Source: Arthrobacter sp. GMC3 (GTDB taxonomy: Bacteria; Actinomycetota; Actinomycetes; Actinomycetales; Micrococcaceae). Taken from it: a stretch of 64,000 bases of DNA. Positions 1-8,035 of this stretch are shown here, piece by piece; within the stretch, counting starts at the first letter, position 1, and each line of letters starts with the position of its first letter. The translations under genes and the position numbers were made by a program. A model generated the notes under the pieces. That model ran no database searches and had not been told where the DNA came from. It saw nothing but the letters and a program-made list of their open reading frames with translations. Where the stretch lies: positions 1 to 64,000 of the forward strand of contig NZ_PJIO01000001.1 of the NCBI RefSeq assembly GCF_002929305.1, read 5' to 3'.

Positions 1-42
1 GTCGCCACCCCGGCGTCCGGGGTCATGCACCCGACTGCTCAT
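1..42 (-). CDS. 5' end of an unidentified gene, cut by the window edge
   Basis: An ATG at 42 on the minus strand opens a frame that stays open to the window edge (first residues MSSRVHDPGRRGG). Only 14 codons are visible, so no function can be given. The reason to call it is the promoter just upstream: a -35/-10 pair with 17-base spacing whose -10 ends six bases before the ATG. That would place transcription initiation on or next to the start codon, as in leaderless actinobacterial mRNAs. An alternative start is the ATG at 26 in another frame. The gene lies downstream of the AEC transporter gene on the same strand. Confidence 0.35.
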   Translation of the reverse strand, partial: MSSRVHDPGRRGGD

Positions 43-48
43 ACCACC

Positions 49-77
49 ATTCTAATAGAACACATAACCTATTTCAA
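49..77 (-). promoter_or_regulatory. Sigma70-type promoter for the gene leaving the left edge
   Basis: On the minus strand, TTGAAA (72-77) and TAGAAT (49-54) are separated by exactly 17 bases. The surrounding 50-120 region is AT-rich and has several TTCTA/TAGAA arms, including the palindrome TTCTAATAGAA at 50-60, which could bind a repressor. The -10 is six bases from the ATG at 42. Read by eye; no transcription data. Confidence 0.5.
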
Positions 78-129
78 TAGAAACAAAGATAGAATTCAAG
101 AACATATATTCTAACAAACGAGTTGGGGC

Positions 130-1056
130 TCAGCCCAGCAAGAGTGCCACCGCGAACATTGCAGGAATGGCCAAGATGGTGGTTATCAGTACAGTGTCCT
201 TGGCCACGGCAACACCAACCTGATACCGCTGGGCCGTGACGTAGACGTTTTGAGCCGTAGGAAGGGACGCGGCCACCACCACGGCGAACAGTGCGGGTCC
301 GCTCATGCCCAGGGCAAAGTGTCCAAGGAGGAACGCAACGCACGGGTGCACCACCAGCTTGAACCCGGTTGCCAGCAAGATGTCGGCGCGCCGGCCATCC
401 ACTGCAGACAGCGGCTTGCTGGCGCCCAGTGACATGCCAAAGGCCATGAGGATCGCCGGGATCGCCGCCCCGCCGATCAAATGGATGGGCTCGGCGAGTA
501 GATTTGGCAGCATCCAGCCGGTTGCGGCCAAAATGAGCCCCGCCGCGGTTGCAAGGATCATGGGATTGCGGAAAATCTGCAAAACGACTCGCAAAGGGGT
601 GGCCCGGTGTCCGCTGGTGAGACTATCTAGCAGCAGCAAATAACAGGGTGTGTAGATAGCCAGCTGAAAAACAAGCACGGGCGCAATGAGGGCGGCGTCG
701 CCTAGAACGTAAGCGGCGATGGGGATGCCAAGGTTTGCGGCATTGGCCGTCGAGGAGGACATGGCCGAGAGCAGTGCCTCCGCCAGCGGGCGTTTAAGCC
801 AGAGTTTGGTGATGAGCAAGAACAGGCTGGCTGTGAACACAGCGCTCACAGCGGCTACCAAGAGGGGCTCGGAGAAAACCGTTTTTAGATCGGCTCGGCC
901 GAGTGTTTCCACCAGCAAGGCGGGGCTGGCAACGAAAAAGGAGAGTCGGCTAAGAACAATTTGTGCGTTTTCGCCGAGTACTTTCGTCCGGCCCACGAAC
1001 CAGCCAACCAGGATGACGAGCCAGACTACCGAGAACCCCTCGATGACCGCTAGCAC
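130..1056 (-). CDS. AEC-family transporter (auxin efflux carrier/malonate permease type)
   Basis: A hydrophobic protein of about 308 residues with the pattern of the AEC/BASS-like fold: about ten membrane segments in two halves, with the usual small-residue crossover stretches (for example TANAANLGIP near residue 125). Family members export or exchange small organic anions, but the substrate cannot be read from the sequence. The GTG at 1056 is preferred because the homologous part begins there (VLAVIEGFSVVW). An upstream TTG at 1140 would add a non-family extension. No convincing Shine-Dalgarno precedes 1056. The gene is divergent from the reductase at 1151, with about 95 bases between them for both promoters. 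Confidence 0.8.
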   Translation of the reverse strand: MLAVIEGFSVVWLVILVGWFVGRTKVLGENAQIVLSRLSFFVASPALLVETLGRADLKTVFSEPLLVAAVSAVFTASLFLLITKLWLKRPLAEALLSAMSSSTANAANLGIPIAAYVLGDAALIAPVLVFQLAIYTPCYLLLLDSLTSGHRATPLRVVLQIFRNPMILATAAGLILAATGWMLPNLLAEPIHLIGGAAIPAILMAFGMSLGASKPLSAVDGRRADILLATGFKLVVHPCVAFLLGHFALGMSGPALFAVVVAASLPTAQNVYVTAQRYQVGVAVAKDTVLITTILAIPAMFAVALLLG

Positions 1057-1150
1057 GGCGGGCGTAGGCTGAGGGCGTTGGAGGTAGGCACCCCCCAAGC
1101 CTAAACAGTGCCGACAGATTCCCCGCAATGAAGCACCCAAGGAGACTTGT

Positions 1151-2029
1151 ATGACCGCTCAGCCCATCAAGACCGTTGCCATCACTGGGGCCCACGGCAA
1201 GGCTGGCAGGGCTGCCGTTGCCGAGTTCTTGGCGCACGGCTACAACGTACTGGCCTGCGATGTTGCCGGTCCGGCCGGCCGAAACTCGGACCTCGGCGCG
1301 CCCACTATGCGGGTGGACCTGACCAGCTACGGGCAGACGCTGCAGGCACTTACCGGTGCCGACGCCGTCGTTCACATGGCCAACATTCCCGAGCCGGGCA
1401 TGTTCCCTCCGGCCGAGACGTTGAACCGTAACACCGCCATGAACCACAATGTGTTCATGGCGTCGCAGGCGCTGGGTCTGGCGCGCGTGGTCTGGGCTTC
1501 AAGCGAGACGACCTTGGGTTTGCCTTTTGCCTCCGACGGCGGGACCTTGCGTTATGCGCCGGTCGACGAGGCGCATTTCCCTTATCCTTCTTCGAGCTAC
1601 GCCTTGTCTAAGGTATTGGGTGAGGTGGCCGCGGCCCAGTTCGCGGCGTGGTCGGGCATCCCGTTCGTGGGTCTACGGCTGACGAACATCTTCAATGAGG
1701 CAGAGTATGAGAAGCTGCCGGACTTTTGGGCCGAACCCCTGTCCCGCGCATGGAATCTGTGGGGTTATGTGGACTCGCGCGACGTGGGCGCCGCGTGCCG
1801 CAACGCCATCGAGGCCCAAAGCACCGGTAGTGAGAACGTGATTATTGCGGCCGCGGACACGCTCATGAATCGGCCATCTGCTGATTTGCTGGCCGAGTTC
1901 TTCCCGACGCTTGAACGGCGCAGGGACGTGCCCGGGTTTCAGACGTTGCTGGCCATTGACGCAGCACGGAAATTTATCGGTTACGAGCCGGCGCACTCGT
2001 GGCGGGACGGCGTGACCGGCACCGGGTGA
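1151..2029 (+). CDS. NAD(P)-dependent epimerase/dehydratase-type oxidoreductase
   Basis: An extended short-chain dehydrogenase of 292 residues. A Rossmann nucleotide-binding motif of the GxxGxxG type (TGAHGKAG) lies at about residues 13-20, and the catalytic YxxxK (YALSK) lies near residue 150, with the upstream Ser in the preceding strand. Family members reduce or epimerise sugars and related alcohols in the cytosol. The substrate is unknown. The start at 1151 has a good AAGGAG seven bases upstream. It faces away from the AEC transporter, so the pair may share a regulatory region and serve a common metabolite, which is inference only. Confidence 0.8.
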   Translation: MTAQPIKTVAITGAHGKAGRAAVAEFLAHGYNVLACDVAGPAGRNSDLGAPTMRVDLTSYGQTLQALTGADAVVHMANIPEPGMFPPAETLNRNTAMNHNVFMASQALGLARVVWASSETTLGLPFASDGGTLRYAPVDEAHFPYPSSSYALSKVLGEVAAAQFAAWSGIPFVGLRLTNIFNEAEYEKLPDFWAEPLSRAWNLWGYVDSRDVGAACRNAIEAQSTGSENVIIAAADTLMNRPSADLLAEFFPTLERRRDVPGFQTLLAIDAARKFIGYEPAHSWRDGVTGTG

Positions 2030-2057
2030 ATGTGTTGCTCGAAATCGCTGTTCCGTA

Positions 2058-2492
2058 CTAGGCCTGTCCGTGTTCTTGGACGATCGCGTAGGCCTCCGCT
2101 AGGAGGCGCTCCATGCGGGCCAGTGTTTCCGCGTCCGCCGTGGGGAGCGCTTCGGCGAGAGTGGACGTGATGGTCCGGGCCCCGCGTTCGGCAAAGACTT
2201 CCATGCGCGCCTGCGGGTCTACGCTCACCAGGGACTTGCGGCCGTCGTTCGGGTCTGTCTCGGTGATGAAGATTCCACCCTCGCGCATGAGGGCGACGGT
2301 CTTGGAGACAAGGCTTTGTGCCAGTCGCGTGCGCTGGGCGATGTCGCGGATGGGGCTGGCTGGATGGCGTGAGACGTCCTCGATGATGGCCAGCTCACCG
2401 GCGGAGACGGGGTACTCGCTCGGGTCCGCACTGGTGGCAAGGGCGACCTCCCGGAGCCGCCGGGCCAACCTGTACAGTTCAAATCCGCGCAT
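2058..2492 (-). CDS. MarR-family transcriptional regulator
   Basis: A protein of 144 residues with the MarR winged helix. A recognition region (IAQRTRLAQSLVSKTV) lies around residues 54-70 and a wing with the D-x-R-x(3)-L/V pattern (DPNDGRKSLV) near residue 85. MarR proteins bind as dimers to palindromes and release when a ligand binds. The gene is divergent from a DHA2-type exporter, and a perfect 8+8 inverted repeat lies in the 48-base gap, the standard arrangement for a local repressor of an efflux pump that also represses itself. Confidence 0.88.
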   Translation of the reverse strand: MRGFELYRLARRLREVALATSADPSEYPVSAGELAIIEDVSRHPASPIRDIAQRTRLAQSLVSKTVALMREGGIFITETDPNDGRKSLVSVDPQARMEVFAERGARTITSTLAEALPTADAETLARMERLLAEAYAIVQEHGQA

Positions 2493-2513
2493 GACTGCAG
2501 ACTATATGAATGT

Positions 2514-2537
2514 AGATACATCTGGAGTAATGTATCT
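2514..2537. promoter_or_regulatory. MarR operator palindrome
   Basis: AGATACAT (2514-2521) and ATGTATCT (2530-2537) form a perfect inverted repeat with an 8-base spacer, giving a 16-base centre-to-centre distance suited to a MarR dimer. It fills most of the gap between the marR-like start (2492) and the exporter start (2541), so binding would block both promoters. The GGAG that serves the exporter lies in the spacer. Confidence 0.7.
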
Positions 2538-2540
2538 CTT

Positions 2541-3965
2541 GTGATGGAAATTGCGGACGATGTGACACGGAACCGCCGGCTTGGCGCCACGGTCCAATTT
2601 GCGTTGCTGGCCGGTCCGCTGCTGTCCATGGTGGATTCGAGCATCGTCAATGTCGCGCTTCCCGCCATTGCCAAGGAGACGTCGTCGGGCCTTGCCCAGG
2701 TCCAGTGGACCATCAGTGGCTACCTGCTGGCGCTGGGGGCGGGGCTCTCGGTGACGCCGTATCTGGCACGGAAGATCGGCGGGAAAAACCTCTACATCGC
2801 GGCGATGGCCGGGTTCACCCTGGCGTCCCTGCTGTGCGCCACGGTCCCGTCGCTGGACCTGCTTGTCGCGGCAAGGGTGCTTCAGGGCGTCTGCGGCGCG
2901 CCCTTGGTGCCGTTGGCCATGGGGATGTTGCTGGGTAACGGCCGCGGCGCGAAGTCCGTATCTCCCGTGGCGGGAATCCTGCTGTTTGCCGCGCCCGCGT
3001 TCGGTCCGTCACTGGGCGGCCTACTGATTAGCGCGGGCGGCTGGCGCTGGATCTTCCTGGTCAATGTGCCTATCGGCGTCCTGGCCGTGGCGTCAGCCCT
3101 GCGGATCCCAACTGAAGTGGCGCCTGCGCGGCAGGAAGGTGCGAGGTTCGACGTCGTTGGTTTCGTGTTGCTGGCGGCGGGACTCGTGGCGATGCTCTCC
3201 GGGGTCGACGCCGGCAGTAGCCGTGGCTGGGACGCCCCGCGAACGGCGCTGCTGCTGGGTGGGGGAGCGGTGCTGCTGGCCGCCTACGCGTGGCACGCCC
3301 TGCGACGGAGCAACCCGGTGGTGGACCTCGCAGTCCTGCGCAGCCGCGGTCCGGCGCTGTCCATCGTGCTGTGCGGGATGGCCTCGGTATCCACGTATTC
3401 GGCCATCTTGCTGGTGCCGACCTTCGCCCAGGCCGTACAGGGGCACTCGGCCGTCGCGACCGGGCTGGCGATGCTGCCGGCGGGGGTCATGACGGGGCTC
3501 GGGGCGAGCCTGGGCAGCTGGCTGCAGGGCCGGATCGGCGTGCGGGTCACGGTCCTGGGCGGGTTGGCGCTGCTGGGCGGCAGCACGCTGCTGTTACTTC
3601 TCGTGACGGCGGGTACGCCGCTGGCGGTAACGGCCGTCATCCTGACGGGTCGTTCGGCATCGATCGGGCTGGTCAGCACGCCGCTGCTGCTGGCCATGAG
3701 CTCACGCCTTACAGACTCCCAGACGACCGACGCCAACACGTTGTTCAACATTGTTCAACGGGTTGCCGGGTCGCTGGGCGTGGCGCTTGTGGCAACGTTT
3801 TACGCGTCCGCGGCGGCGTCCGTGGGGCCGGTTGAGGCGCTGCACCAAGTCGGCTTGGTGCTGACCGGACTGACGGTGGTGGCGTGGCTCGGGGCGCTGG
3901 GGCTGCCGCGCAACGGCGCCGGGGAAATCGTCCCCGCGAGCCCGGAACCGGCCCGCGAAAACTAA
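2541..3965 (+). CDS. DHA2-family MFS drug exporter (14 TM)
   Basis: A protein of 474 residues with about 14 membrane helices. It carries the DHA2 signature in TM1 ([15 protein letters not shown] near residues 28-43) and the motif-C stretch GPSLGGLL (about residues 155-162). Family members (EmrB, QacA, LfrA) use the proton gradient to export hydrophobic drugs, dyes or detergents. The GTG at 2541 and the ATG at 2544 are adjacent alternative starts. The neighbouring MarR regulator and operator suggest substrate-induced expression. The stop overlaps the convergent panD stop by four bases. Confidence 0.9.
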   Translation: MMEIADDVTRNRRLGATVQFALLAGPLLSMVDSSIVNVALPAIAKETSSGLAQVQWTISGYLLALGAGLSVTPYLARKIGGKNLYIAAMAGFTLASLLCATVPSLDLLVAARVLQGVCGAPLVPLAMGMLLGNGRGAKSVSPVAGILLFAAPAFGPSLGGLLISAGGWRWIFLVNVPIGVLAVASALRIPTEVAPARQEGARFDVVGFVLLAAGLVAMLSGVDAGSSRGWDAPRTALLLGGGAVLLAAYAWHALRRSNPVVDLAVLRSRGPALSIVLCGMASVSTYSAILLVPTFAQAVQGHSAVATGLAMLPAGVMTGLGASLGSWLQGRIGVRVTVLGGLALLGGSTLLLLLVTAGTPLAVTAVILTGRSASIGLVSTPLLLAMSSRLTDSQTTDANTLFNIVQRVAGSLGVALVATFYASAAASVGPVEALHQVGLVLTGLTVVAWLGALGLPRNGAGEIVPASPEPAREN

Positions 3966-4372
3966 AGCGCCAAAGCGGGGCGCAAGAGCCCGTCGGTGAC
4001 CGCCTCGGCGGGGTCGCTGCCCAGCATGACGATCTTGTTAGCGGCGTCCACGTGGACCACCGCGGGCGCAAAGGCGCGGGCCTCGGCGTCGTTCATTTGG
4101 GCGTAGGTAATCAAGATGACAAGATCGCCCACGTTCACCAGGTGGGCTGCGGCGCCATTGATTCCGATAACACCGGAGCCGCGCTCACCGGCAATCGTAT
4201 ATGTCTCCAGGCGCGCACCGTTGGTGATGTCCACAATGGAGACGAGCTCGCCCGGGAGGATGTCAGCGGCGTCCAAGAGGTCGGCATCGACGGTGACGGA
4301 GCCGACGTAGTGCAGGTCGGCGTGGGTCACGGTGGCGCGGTGGATTTTGGACTTAAACATGGTTCGCATCAT
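3962..4372 (-). CDS. panD: Aspartate 1-decarboxylase precursor (PanD)
   Basis: Converts L-aspartate to beta-alanine for pantothenate and coenzyme A. The proenzyme cleaves itself between Gly and Ser to form the pyruvoyl cofactor; the cleavage motif is visible as [12 protein letters not shown], with Gly-Ser at about residues 24-25. Other family landmarks are the N-terminal [15 protein letters not shown] and [15 protein letters not shown], which contributes active-site residues. At 136 residues it is the normal actinobacterial length. ATGs at 4372, 4369 and 4360 are all possible starts. The gene is alone here, with no panB or panC nearby. Confidence 0.96.
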   Translation of the reverse strand: MMRTMFKSKIHRATVTHADLHYVGSVTVDADLLDAADILPGELVSIVDITNGARLETYTIAGERGSGVIGINGAAAHLVNVGDLVILITYAQMNDAEARAFAPAVVHVDAANKIVMLGSDPAEAVTDGLLRPALAL

Positions 4373-4416
4373 AACGAGACAAGTCTACCGTTGCGCGCAA
4401 GGGGGTGGACCGTGCC

Positions 4417-5292
4417 CTATCGCCGGCCCAATGGCGTAAGTTTGCGTCCCATGATGGCCCGGGTTAGGGCATCAATCACCTCGGTGTTGGCCAGCGGGTT
4501 GCGGATCAGCGTGAAGTCGACGTCTCCCACAACAGGGAGGTCAAAGCGTTTCGTGATGATTTTCAAGTCATCCGGAACCAACGACGTCGGCATAGCGGCG
4601 ATGCCTATCCCCGCACGTACCGCCGCGAGGACCCCACTGATCTGTTTGGTGGTGCAGGTGACCTGCCAGGTTTTTCCGGCTTCCTCGAGGGCGTCGAGGG
4701 CCAATTTTCGGCTCAGGCTCGGCGCCGGGTAGACGATGACGGGTACGGGCGCGCCGGGTTCCAGGACTGTTTCTTCCAGTCCCACCCAGGCGAAGGTGTC
4801 CTTTTTGACCACCTCGCCCTCCTGAGTTCCGGAGACCCATTTCACGAACACCAGATCCAGCGCTCCGGCCTTGAGTCGGCGGTGCAGCTGGTCGCTTTGA
4901 CTGACGGTGAGCTCAAGGTTGATCTGTGGGTACAGCTGGCGGAACTCGCGCAAAATGCGGGGGAGTCCGGTGATGGCTAGGTCGTCCGCCGTGCCAAAGC
5001 GCAGCCGTCCACGCATGGCAGCGCCTGAAAAGTAGCGGGCGGCGGCGTCGTTGGCGGCCAGGATGGTGCGGGCGAAGCCGGCCATCGCATCACCGTTGTC
5101 TGTCAGCCTGACCTCACGGGTGTCACGCGCCACCAGGATTCGCCCGGCGGCCTGCTCCAGCTTGCGCACATGCTGGCTGACCGTGGGCTGGCTGATGCGC
5201 AGGCGTTCGGCAGCGCGGGTGAAGTTCCGGGTTTCGGCCACGGCCAAGAAACTCTTGAGCTGCGCGGGGTCGAAGGTGGGGGAGTCGTGCAT
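4417..5292 (-). CDS. LysR-family transcriptional regulator
   Basis: A protein of about 291 residues. The N-terminal helix-turn-helix (FTRAAERLRISQPTVSQHV) lies around residues 22-40, followed by the linker helix and a two-lobed periplasmic-binding-like effector domain. The start at 5292 (MHDSPTFDPAQL) is favoured because LysR proteins normally begin about 20 residues before the HTH. An upstream ATG at 5343 would overlap the candidate operator. It is divergent from an MFS transporter, so it probably controls that gene in response to its substrate. Confidence 0.88.
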   Translation of the reverse strand: MHDSPTFDPAQLKSFLAVAETRNFTRAAERLRISQPTVSQHVRKLEQAAGRILVARDTREVRLTDNGDAMAGFARTILAANDAAARYFSGAAMRGRLRFGTADDLAITGLPRILREFRQLYPQINLELTVSQSDQLHRRLKAGALDLVFVKWVSGTQEGEVVKKDTFAWVGLEETVLEPGAPVPVIVYPAPSLSRKLALDALEEAGKTWQVTCTTKQISGVLAAVRAGIGIAAMPTSLVPDDLKIITKRFDLPVVGDVDFTLIRNPLANTEVIDALTRAIMGRKLTPLGRR

Positions 5293-5323
5293 CAGGGTTT
5301 CCGCCTCGCTATTGCAGAACGTA

Positions 5324-5343
5324 ATGGTACTTATAGCCACCAT
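5324..5343. promoter_or_regulatory. Candidate LysR operator
   Basis: ATGGT (5324-5328) and ACCAT (5339-5343) form an inverted repeat with a 10-base spacer in the region between the divergent LysR and MFS genes. Size and position suit a LysR recognition site, but the arms are short, so this is a weak call. Confidence 0.4.
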
Positions 5344-5422
5344 ACTCTTTCTGTATGGATTGGCCCGGGCCTAAAGTTGAAATAGCTACAATCCCACTCC
5401 TTCAAGGCACAGGACCATTGCG

Positions 5423-6784
5423 TTGACGCCCCCTCCAGCAAGTCAGAATGCTGTCCGAACATCCGCCGCCTACACAGCCCCCATGCCCACGGTCGCTATC
5501 CGCCCGCCGTGGAATCAGACCTTTTCCTCCCTCAAGGTCCGCAATTACCGCATTTTTGCCTCCGCGAACCTCCTGGCAGTCATTGCGGTGTGGATGCAGC
5601 GGGTGGCCCAGGACTGGATGGTCCTTGAACTCTCCGGTTCGGTGACCGCCGTCGGCATTACCGTCTTCATGCAATTCATCCCCTCCCTGGTCCTCATGCC
5701 GTTGGGTGGCATTCTGGCCGACAGGTACTCCAAGCGCCTGATCCTGATGATCAGCCAAAGCGCCGCCGGAATCCTTGCGGCCCTCATGGCGGTCCTCGCA
5801 CTCACGGGGCACCTTGAGGTCTGGCACATTTACGTCATCGCCTTTGTTCTGGGCCTGGTGGTGGTTGCCGACCAGCCCGCACGGCAGGTTTTCGTCAATG
5901 AGCTGGTGGGTCCGCGGCAACTTCGCAACGCCATCAGCTTGAACTCCTCGATCTTCCAGATGGGCGGCATGGTGGGCCCGGCAGTCAGCGGCATCCTCAT
6001 CACGGCCGTGGGCGGGGGCTGGGCGTTCGCCGTCAATGCGCTGGCCTGCGCCGTGACTGTGAGTTCGCTGGCACTTATCCGCCCCAACGAACTCAATAAG
6101 ATGGCCCCCGCCAAACGGTCCAAGGGACAGCTGATGGAAGGCGTGCGCTACGTTCTGAAAAAGCCCACCATCTTCTGGCCCACCGTCATGGCAGCATTCT
6201 TTGCGGTCTTTGGCCTGAGCTTGGCGGTCCTGATGGCCGCCTATGCCAACAACGTGTTCGACGCCGGTGCCCAAGGCTACGGCCTGCTGAACACGCTGGT
6301 TGCGCTCGGCGCTCTTTGCGGGGCGCTGGCGTCCACCAGGGTTGCAGTATTGCGGCTGCGCACAGTGATGGTTGCTGCCGGCGCCTACGGTGTGGTGCTC
6401 ATGATCGCCTCGATGGCTCCGAGCATGGCATCCTTCGGTGCCGTTATGGTGGTGGCCGGATTCGCTTCCCTCCTGTTCTTAACCAGCGCCAACCAGTTGG
6501 TGCAAATGTCCACCAACGTGCTCATCAGAGGCAGGGTCATGAGCCTGTACATCATGGTGCTCATTGGCGGCCAGGCCTTGGGTGGCCCGCTCATGGGCTG
6601 GCTTGCCGAGCATTGGGGCGTGCAGTGGGCCATGCTGGTGGCGGGCGGCATGCCGGCGCTGGCCGCCGTCGTGATTGGCCTGATTCTGGCCAAACGGGGG
6701 CAGCTCACACTCAAGGTGAACCTGCGCAGTGCCAGGCGCCCGGTCTTCATAGTGCCCAAGGGTGCGGGGCAGCAACCGGCATAG
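5423..6784 (+). CDS. MFS transporter, EntS-like (MFS_3 type)
   Basis: A protein of 453 residues with about 12 membrane segments. The opening SSLKVRNYRIFASANLLA and RVAQDWMVLELSGS, followed by the loop GGILADRYSKR (motif A), are typical of the MFS_3 group that includes EntS and macrolide exporters. These usually act as proton-driven exporters of siderophores, drugs or metabolites; the substrate is unknown. The TTG at 5423 is preceded by a weak AGGA, and an ATG at 5483 is an alternative that removes 20 non-conserved residues. The divergent LysR gene is the probable regulator. Confidence 0.85.
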   Translation: MTPPPASQNAVRTSAAYTAPMPTVAIRPPWNQTFSSLKVRNYRIFASANLLAVIAVWMQRVAQDWMVLELSGSVTAVGITVFMQFIPSLVLMPLGGILADRYSKRLILMISQSAAGILAALMAVLALTGHLEVWHIYVIAFVLGLVVVADQPARQVFVNELVGPRQLRNAISLNSSIFQMGGMVGPAVSGILITAVGGGWAFAVNALACAVTVSSLALIRPNELNKMAPAKRSKGQLMEGVRYVLKKPTIFWPTVMAAFFAVFGLSLAVLMAAYANNVFDAGAQGYGLLNTLVALGALCGALASTRVAVLRLRTVMVAAGAYGVVLMIASMAPSMASFGAVMVVAGFASLLFLTSANQLVQMSTNVLIRGRVMSLYIMVLIGGQALGGPLMGWLAEHWGVQWAMLVAGGMPALAAVVIGLILAKRGQLTLKVNLRSARRPVFIVPKGAGQQPA

Positions 6785-6865
6785 TAGGACCGGACCCCCT
6801 GGTGAAGGGAAACCAAACGAGCCGGGCCGGGTCTTTTTGGGGCTGGAAGCGATAAAATGAGTGAA

Positions 6866-6880
6866 CGTAAATTCATTACG
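6866..6880. promoter_or_regulatory. Inverted repeat upstream of the desaturase
   Basis: CGTAA (6866-6870) and TTACG (6876-6880) surround a 5-base spacer, with near-symmetric flanks (AA before, GTT after). It lies about 50 bases before the desaturase start, just downstream of an A/T-rich stretch (ATAAAATG at 6852-6859) that could be a -10 region. This is a plausible binding site for a fatty-acid-responsive repressor, but no regulator gene lies next to it. Confidence 0.35.
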
Positions 6881-6928
6881 GTTTCAAATGCCGGCTTCGA
6901 TGGTCGACCCTGACCCGCCGGTGACACC

Positions 6929-8023
6929 ATGCAAAACTCCATCAGCCGTTCCACCGCGCTTGGGCTCTCGCCCGGTGCGCATCCGCCCACCAACACAGTG
7001 GTCAAGTCCTATGCCGAGTTGCTGAAAACGGTACGGGCCGCGGGACTGATGCGACGGCGTCGAACTTTTTATGTGCTAATTTTCGCCATATTGCTGCTGG
7101 TCTTGGCGGCCGCCGGGACAGGCTTTGTGCTGTTGGGTGACACCTGGTTCCAGTTGCTCATTGCCGCCGTTCTGGGAGTCCTGTTTACCCAATTCGCGTT
7201 TTTGGCCCATGAGGCGGCGCACCACCAGATCTTTGCCTCCGGCCGCGCCAACGATTGGTCGGCACGGATTCTGGGGCCGCTGCTGGTGGGCATGAGCTAC
7301 GCCATGTGGGTGAAAAAACACACCGCCCACCACCAAAATCCCAATGTGAAGGGCAAAGACCCGGATATTCGTACGGGGGTGGTGGCGTTTCATGAAGAGG
7401 GTGCCGCGGGGAAACACGGGTTTGCGGCCATCATCACCCGCCACCAGGGCACACTGCTATTCCCGATGATCCTTTTCCTGGGGATTAGCCTGATCATGGA
7501 CTCGGCCAAGACACTGTTCGGCAAACGCGGGGTGAGTTTTCGCTACGTGGAAATTGCCCTGCTGGTGTTCCGGTTCGGACTGTACTTGGGCATTTTGTTC
7601 CTCGTGCTGTCGCCGGGGTTGGCTGCCGCGTTCGTTGGGGTACAGATGGCGGTCTTTGGTTTTTATATGGGCGCCTCCTTCGCCCCCAACCACAAGGGCA
7701 TGCCTGTGTTGGAGGCGGGAAGCCGGGTGGACTTCCTCACCCGCCAGGTGGTCACCAGCAGAAACATTCGTGGCGGGTTCTTCATGGACACGCTAATGGG
7801 GGGCCTGAACCACCAGGTGGAGCACCACCTGTTCCCGGACATGGCCCGGCCGCAGCTACGCCAAGCCAACGCCCTGGTCCGTGAGGCCTGCGCCCACAAC
7901 AACATTGCCTTCACGGAGACCGGGTTGATGCAGTCGTACAAGATGGTGGTGACTTACCTGAACCGGGTGGGGCTTTCGGCGGCGGATCCCTTCGACTGCC
8001 CATTGGTGCGCCAGTACCGCTAG
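6929..8023 (+). CDS. Membrane fatty acid desaturase
   Basis: An integral-membrane di-iron desaturase of 364 residues. Three histidine boxes are visible: HEAAHH (about 93-98), HTAHH (about 131-135) and HQVEHH (about 295-300), separated by hydrophobic segments. The protein resembles actinobacterial acyl-lipid or acyl-CoA desaturases of the DesA/DesC or delta-6-like group, which introduce double bases into acyl chains and help membranes stay fluid in the cold. The regiospecificity cannot be read. The gene stands alone between an MFS gene and a convergent dehydrogenase. The ATG at 6929 lacks a strong Shine-Dalgarno, so the start could be slightly different. Confidence 0.92.
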   Translation: MQNSISRSTALGLSPGAHPPTNTVVKSYAELLKTVRAAGLMRRRRTFYVLIFAILLLVLAAAGTGFVLLGDTWFQLLIAAVLGVLFTQFAFLAHEAAHHQIFASGRANDWSARILGPLLVGMSYAMWVKKHTAHHQNPNVKGKDPDIRTGVVAFHEEGAAGKHGFAAIITRHQGTLLFPMILFLGISLIMDSAKTLFGKRGVSFRYVEIALLVFRFGLYLGILFLVLSPGLAAAFVGVQMAVFGFYMGASFAPNHKGMPVLEAGSRVDFLTRQVVTSRNIRGGFFMDTLMGGLNHQVEHHLFPDMARPQLRQANALVREACAHNNIAFTETGLMQSYKMVVTYLNRVGLSAADPFDCPLVRQYR

Positions 8024-8035
8024 GCGCCGGCGTAT

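Noticed and set aside
5402..6274. 290-codon minus-strand frame across the MFS gene
   Set aside because: His/Gly/Asp-rich antisense shadow with no RBS; the transporter on the plus strand is clearly coding.
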